The translations under genes and the position numbers were made by a program. The notes under the pieces are model-generated. The model made no database searches. It was not told the DNA's origin and saw nothing but the letters and a program-made list of their open reading frames with translations. A stretch of 64,000 nucleotides of DNA. Source: Lachnospiraceae bacterium (lineage in GTDB: Bacteria; Bacillota; Clostridia; Lachnospirales; Lachnospiraceae). Location: NCBI GenBank assembly GCA_910574965.1, contig CAJTDB010000004.1:1-64000 (forward strand). The letters run 5' to 3'. Positions 60,415-64,000 of this stretch are shown in pieces (position 1 is the first letter of the stretch; every line of letters starts with the position of its first letter).

Positions 60415-61527
60415 ATGCAATTTATTAATGTTTCATATGAAGAGTTTCTGAGAAAAAAGAAAAATAAAAAAATTATTCAATTCGGTGCATCTTCTGCGTG
60501 GCATTATTATTTAAAAGTTTTTCATAATATTTCATCAGAAATATTAGATAATACCTTATTTATTGTCGATAATGATCCTTCCAAACAGGGAACTCCCTTT
60601 GTAATTGACAAAAAAAGTTTTTTGATTGAAAATGTGGAAAAATTAAAAGAGGAAAAAAACTATGTAATCCTGATTACTGTGAGTATGGCTTATCAGAAAG
60701 CAGTATGTGAGCAGTTGGCGGGACTGGAACTGCCTGAAAATATGGAATGCTATTCCTTGCCCCTTATGACGTATAATTTTCAACAGACAGACAATACCTG
60801 CGTAGATGAATATTTTAACACACATACAAACACAGTTCATAAACCAACGATTCATAGCTTCTGGTTTAGTGGAGAAGAAAAACCAGAGCTTTATAAAAGA
60901 TGCGTAGATAGCTGGCATCGATTCTGCCCTGCATTTGAAATTATAGAATGGAATACAAATAACTATGATGTGACCAAAAATATATATATGCGGGAAGCAT
61001 TTGAGCATCGTAAGTGGGCATTTGTGTCTGATTACGCCAGGTTGGATATTTTGTATCAATATGGCGGTATTTATATGGACATGGATGTAGAACTATTAGC
61101 TCCCATAGATCAACTATTAAAGGCAGACAGCTTTTTTTGCCGTCAGGAGGACGGTTTTCTGGAATTGGGTTCAGGATTTGGCGTATTGCCGGGAGATCCT
61201 TTGATTCGGGAAATGCTCGATACATATAAAAACAGAAGGCTGATCTTAGAAAATGGACAGATGGATAAGACGCCGCAGCCGGAATGGCTGAGTAAAGTTT
61301 TGGAAAATCATGGAATATATAAAAATCATAATTCTCAAGTTATAGAGAATCGTTTAATCCTGTCCAATGATTATATATCCAGTGCTGCCGGTGCAGATAC
61401 TTTTCAGAATGCCAGATTAGGTGTTCATTGGCATCATGGAGGATGGCTGGATGAAAAGGAGCGAAAACTAATTAAAGATTCTTTTGAAGCTAAGGAAGAA
61501 TTACTCACAGTCTTTTTTAAAGTATAA
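60415..61527 (+). CDS. Rossmann module fused to GT32-type glycosyltransferase
   Basis: A 370-residue fusion. Residues about 15-105 match the Rossmann-like module with a weaker glycine loop: 'KIIQFGASSAWHYYLKVF', 'LFIVDNDPSKQGTPF' and 'NYVILITVSMAYQK'. From about 140 a GT32 (Gly-transf sug, DXD) domain follows: 'PTIHSFWFSGEEKPELYKRC', 'DYARLDILYQYGGIYMDMDV' with the DxD, and 'GLELGSGFG'-like 'FLELGSGFGVLPGDP'. This type transfers hexoses onto surface polysaccharide. GGAGG lies upstream of ATG 60415. Confidence 0.85.
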   Translation: MQFINVSYEEFLRKKKNKKIIQFGASSAWHYYLKVFHNISSEILDNTLFIVDNDPSKQGTPFVIDKKSFLIENVEKLKEEKNYVILITVSMAYQKAVCEQLAGLELPENMECYSLPLMTYNFQQTDNTCVDEYFNTHTNTVHKPTIHSFWFSGEEKPELYKRCVDSWHRFCPAFEIIEWNTNNYDVTKNIYMREAFEHRKWAFVSDYARLDILYQYGGIYMDMDVELLAPIDQLLKADSFFCRQEDGFLELGSGFGVLPGDPLIREMLDTYKNRRLILENGQMDKTPQPEWLSKVLENHGIYKNHNSQVIENRLILSNDYISSAAGADTFQNARLGVHWHHGGWLDEKERKLIKDSFEAKEELLTVFFKV

Positions 61528-61540
61528 GGATGATGTTCAT

Positions 61541-62932
61541 ATGCGTTTTCTCCTTTTCGGTACAGGGGATTATTACAACAGATATAAAAAATGGTTTGCT
61601 TCACATGAGATCGTGGCATTATTGGATAATTCAGTGGAAAAACAACATACCATTATGGATGGTGTGGAAATATTATCACCCCAGGAAGGCATTAAACTGA
61701 AATACGATAAAATTGTAATTTTGAGTTTTTACGTGACAGAAATGAAGCAGCAGCTTATGCTGCTGGGGGTTAAGGAATCGTGTATTTGTCATTTTTATAA
61801 TTTGCATCAGATACTTACATGGAAAGAACATGTAAGGCCAACACAATATTATTTAAACGCCAAAGAGATTACAGAAACAGATAAAGTTAAGGCACCTAAG
61901 ATTTTGCTTCTGTCGAATGAACTGACTTTGGGCGGACCGCCGATTGCATTGTTTCATGCTGCAAAAGTCTTAAAAAAGCAGGGGTATGAAATCGTATATG
62001 CGTCCATGATAGATGGACCATTAAAAGACATTCTTTTGCAGGAAAATATTCCAGTGATCATCGATGAGAATTTGCAGATGGCAGTGATGGAGGAAATAAA
62101 ATGGGTAAAAGCATTTTCGCTCATCTTTTGCAATACATTAAATTTTCATGTTTTTTTATCCAGGAGAGATACGGCGATTCCGGTCATTTGGTGGCTGCAC
62201 GATGCAAGGTTCTTTTATGATGGAGTTGATCGGGAAGTAATTGGAAAGATCAGCCTGAGAAATCTGAATGCGGTTTCCGTGGGACCAATTCCGGCAATGG
62301 CGATCCATGAATTTTTACCAGAACTAAATTGCGGAGAATTATTGTACGGAGTAAATGAGAAAAAAGGTTCTGCCGGGAAAAAAGAAGATAAAATTATTCG
62401 TTTTATTACCATTGGATTTCTGGAAGATATAAAAGGACAAGATATATTGCTCAAAGCGATCCAAAGCTTGACCAATACAGACCGTCGAAAATGTGAATTT
62501 TATTTGGTTGGTCATAAAGACACCTTATTCGGGCAGCGGCTTCAAAGGGAAAGTGCAGACAGTAAGGAAATTATTTTTACAGGCTGTGTGGACCGACAAA
62601 AAATACATGAAATATATGATAGCTCAGATGTGTTGATCTGTCCATCCAGGCAGGATTCCATGCCCACTGTAGCCGCGGAAGCCATGATGCACGGCGTTCC
62701 CTGTCTGATCTCTGACGCGGTCGGAACGGCTGCATATCTTCAGGATGGCGTGAATGGTCTTACTTTCCAAAGTGAGAATGCAGAAGAGCTGTCTCAAAAG
62801 ATTACATGGTGTATCACTCATTCACAGGAACTGCCAAAGATGGGCGTCTGTGCGCGTAAAGTGTATGATTTGTATTTTTCCATAAAAGTATTTGAAGAGA
62901 AATTGTTAGGGATGGTAGAACGTAGTCTGTGA
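61541..62932 (+). CDS. Rossmann module fused to GT4 glycosyltransferase
   Basis: A 463-residue fusion. The first about 85 residues form the module: 'RFLLFGTGDYYNRYKKWF', 'EIVALLDNSVEKQHTIMDG' and 'YDKIVILSFYVTEMKQ'. From about 115 a GT4 transferase follows: 'ILLLSNELTLGGPPIALFHA', then 'IRFITIGFLEDIKGQDILLK' and the donor site 'SRQDSMPTVAAEAMMHGVPC'. The start is ATG 61541, with AAGGA upstream; an earlier codon at 61484 overlaps the preceding gene. Base composition shifts from AT-rich to GC-richer near nt 62640, within the donor-binding half. Confidence 0.85.
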   Translation: MRFLLFGTGDYYNRYKKWFASHEIVALLDNSVEKQHTIMDGVEILSPQEGIKLKYDKIVILSFYVTEMKQQLMLLGVKESCICHFYNLHQILTWKEHVRPTQYYLNAKEITETDKVKAPKILLLSNELTLGGPPIALFHAAKVLKKQGYEIVYASMIDGPLKDILLQENIPVIIDENLQMAVMEEIKWVKAFSLIFCNTLNFHVFLSRRDTAIPVIWWLHDARFFYDGVDREVIGKISLRNLNAVSVGPIPAMAIHEFLPELNCGELLYGVNEKKGSAGKKEDKIIRFITIGFLEDIKGQDILLKAIQSLTNTDRRKCEFYLVGHKDTLFGQRLQRESADSKEIIFTGCVDRQKIHEIYDSSDVLICPSRQDSMPTVAAEAMMHGVPCLISDAVGTAAYLQDGVNGLTFQSENAEELSQKITWCITHSQELPKMGVCARKVYDLYFSIKVFEEKLLGMVERSL

Positions 62933-62996
62933 TGTGCAGTCCGGCTATGCAGAAAACCATAACCGAAACAGATCAAAAAGAAAGCAGGAACCAACC

Positions 62997-64000
62997 ATGT
63001 CCGATATATCACCGGTATTTCAAAAATATAAAGGAGCAAAGATTGCCGTTTATGGTCTGAGCATGGAAACGGAGAAGCTTCTTCCAAAACTGAACCAGTC
63101 TTTCCAGGTGATCGGGCTTTTGGACGGATACCGGGAAGACGGGATGCTCTACGAAAAGCCGATCATTTCCATACGGCAGGCAGTACAGGAGCAGGTAAAG
63201 CTGATTCTGGTCGTCGCAAGGCCGGGGTCCTGCCGGGTCATCGCAAAGCGGATTGGCGGTCTTTGCATGGAGCATGGAATCGGGCTTCTGGATATCAGGG
63301 GCAGAGACCTTTGTGATTTGCAGGAGGCAGTTTATGATTTGAAACATGTTTCAGGAATTACAAGAGAAGAGCTGTTCCAAAGAGCGGCGGGCATGGACGC
63401 AGTCAGCTTTGATCTGTTTGACACGCTGGTAATGCGCCAGGTGCTGTTTCCTGCGGATGTGCTGGAGCTGGTGGATGCAAAGCTTAAAAAGCGGGGCATT
63501 TGTATCCAGGATTTTGGCAGGAAGCGGACCGAGAGCGAGAAGACGCTGTCGCAGGGGAAAGCGCCTGTACTTGCGGAGATCTATACCTATATGGCAGAGC
63601 AGTATTCCATTGAGGAGATCACACCGGAGGAACTGGCGCGCATAGAGTGGGAGGTGGATCTGGAGCTGCTGGTTCCGCGGGAAGAAATGTGCACATTTGT
63701 CCAGGAAATGATCGATCTTGGAAAGGCGGTTTATCTTGTTACGGATACCTATTATACTGAATGTCAGATCCGACAAATCCTAGAACGGTGCGGCATTTTA
63801 GATGGTGTGGAACTTCTTGTTTCTTGTGAATATCAGACAGGGAAGACGCAGCAGCTTTTTGAACATCTGAAGGACAGACTTGCAGGGCGAACGTGCGTTC
63901 ATATCGGAGATGACCGAAAGGCGGATGAGGAGAGTGCGCGTCAGCATGGGATCGAAGCGTGCCCGATCTTAAGCGGGATTGAGCTTCTGGAGAAGGTCGG
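62997..64000 (+). CDS. Rossmann-like module fused to HAD-type hydrolase (partial)
   Basis: The frame opens at ATG 62997 and runs off the window edge (334 codons seen). Residues about 10-105 resemble the Rossmann-like module of the neighbouring genes but lack a clean glycine loop: 'KIAVYGLSMETEKLL', 'VIGLLDGYREDGMLYEKP' and 'VKLILVVARPGSCRV'. A HAD domain follows, with the nucleophile motif 'AVSFDLFDTLVMRQ' (about 138-151), a helical cap, 'VYLVTDTYYTECQIRQIL' and 'CVHIGDDRKADEESARQHG'. Proteins with this 'DLFDTL' HAD are typical of glycan clusters, and the C-terminus may carry another transferase beyond the edge. Base composition is back to the chromosomal average here. Confidence 0.8.
   Translation, partial: MSDISPVFQKYKGAKIAVYGLSMETEKLLPKLNQSFQVIGLLDGYREDGMLYEKPIISIRQAVQEQVKLILVVARPGSCRVIAKRIGGLCMEHGIGLLDIRGRDLCDLQEAVYDLKHVSGITREELFQRAAGMDAVSFDLFDTLVMRQVLFPADVLELVDAKLKKRGICIQDFGRKRTESEKTLSQGKAPVLAEIYTYMAEQYSIEEITPEELARIEWEVDLELLVPREEMCTFVQEMIDLGKAVYLVTDTYYTECQIRQILERCGILDGVELLVSCEYQTGKTQQLFEHLKDRLAGRTCVHIGDDRKADEESARQHGIEACPILSGIELLEKV

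Overview
The window reads as chromosomal DNA of a spore-forming, anaerobic Clostridia, most likely Lachnospiraceae. This rests on the pyrH-frr-uppS-cdsA-dxr-rseP order, a DUF5688 gene, a T-box leader, an anaerobic NrdG activase, a SpoVAF/GerA-type protein, low-GC style ribosome binding sites and frequent TTG starts. No 16S gene is present, so the family assignment is inference.

Layout. 1-373 is the tail of an ISAs1-family transposase. 447-5730 is a translation/envelope operon (UMP kinase, ribosome recycling factor, undecaprenyl-PP synthase, CDP-DAG synthase, DXP reductoisomerase, site-2 protease). 5996-12353 holds DUF5688, tRNA-Arg(CCG), an SH3 membrane protein, a small helical protein, an RluF-type pseudouridine synthase, LigA and an MscS channel. 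12507-13619 is a minus-strand DUF362 ferredoxin, followed by three 106-bp palindromic tandem repeats. 14182-17347 carries larB, cardiolipin synthase, a CBS protein and YqeY. 17416-20657 is a T-box (Trp specifier) leader and a three-gene tryptophan-type ABC importer. 20769-28010 is an operon of a membrane Ser/Thr kinase, a small membrane protein and a 1661-residue surface protein. 28014-36256 has rimO, pgsA, a short cinA, nrdG, dut, a Ppx/GppA-HD protein, ppk1 and a Cof phosphatase. 36385-40507 is a MurNAc uptake/catabolism operon (murR-murQ-murP-GNAT). 40504-46440 on the minus strand holds spoVAF, potDCBA and an XRE-cupin regulator.

From 46.5 kb the character changes. A full-length TnpB-like gene (46820-48124) keeps its zinc ribbon but has lost all three RuvC catalytic residues. 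It has nested palindromes upstream and a GC-rich, hairpin-forming non-coding stretch downstream. No transposase TnpA is present. This looks like an exapted, nuclease-dead RNA-guided DNA-binding protein beside a surface-glycan locus, and it is my main candidate for an undescribed system.

48421 to the window end is that glycan locus: a glycerophosphotransferase-like chimera, glycosyltransferases (GT-B, GT92, GT2, GT32, GT4), a WxcM/FdtA-like cupin with an ankyrin-tailed formyltransferase, radical SAM, hexapeptide acetyltransferase, FkbM methyltransferases and a HAD protein. Nine coding units in it, one a remnant and one split by an apparent frameshift, carry a similar small Rossmann-like module fused to different enzymes. 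An AT-rich block starts inside one gene (about 49.78 kb) and ends inside another (about 62.64 kb), as expected if the interior is exchanged by recombination through conserved flanking gene halves.
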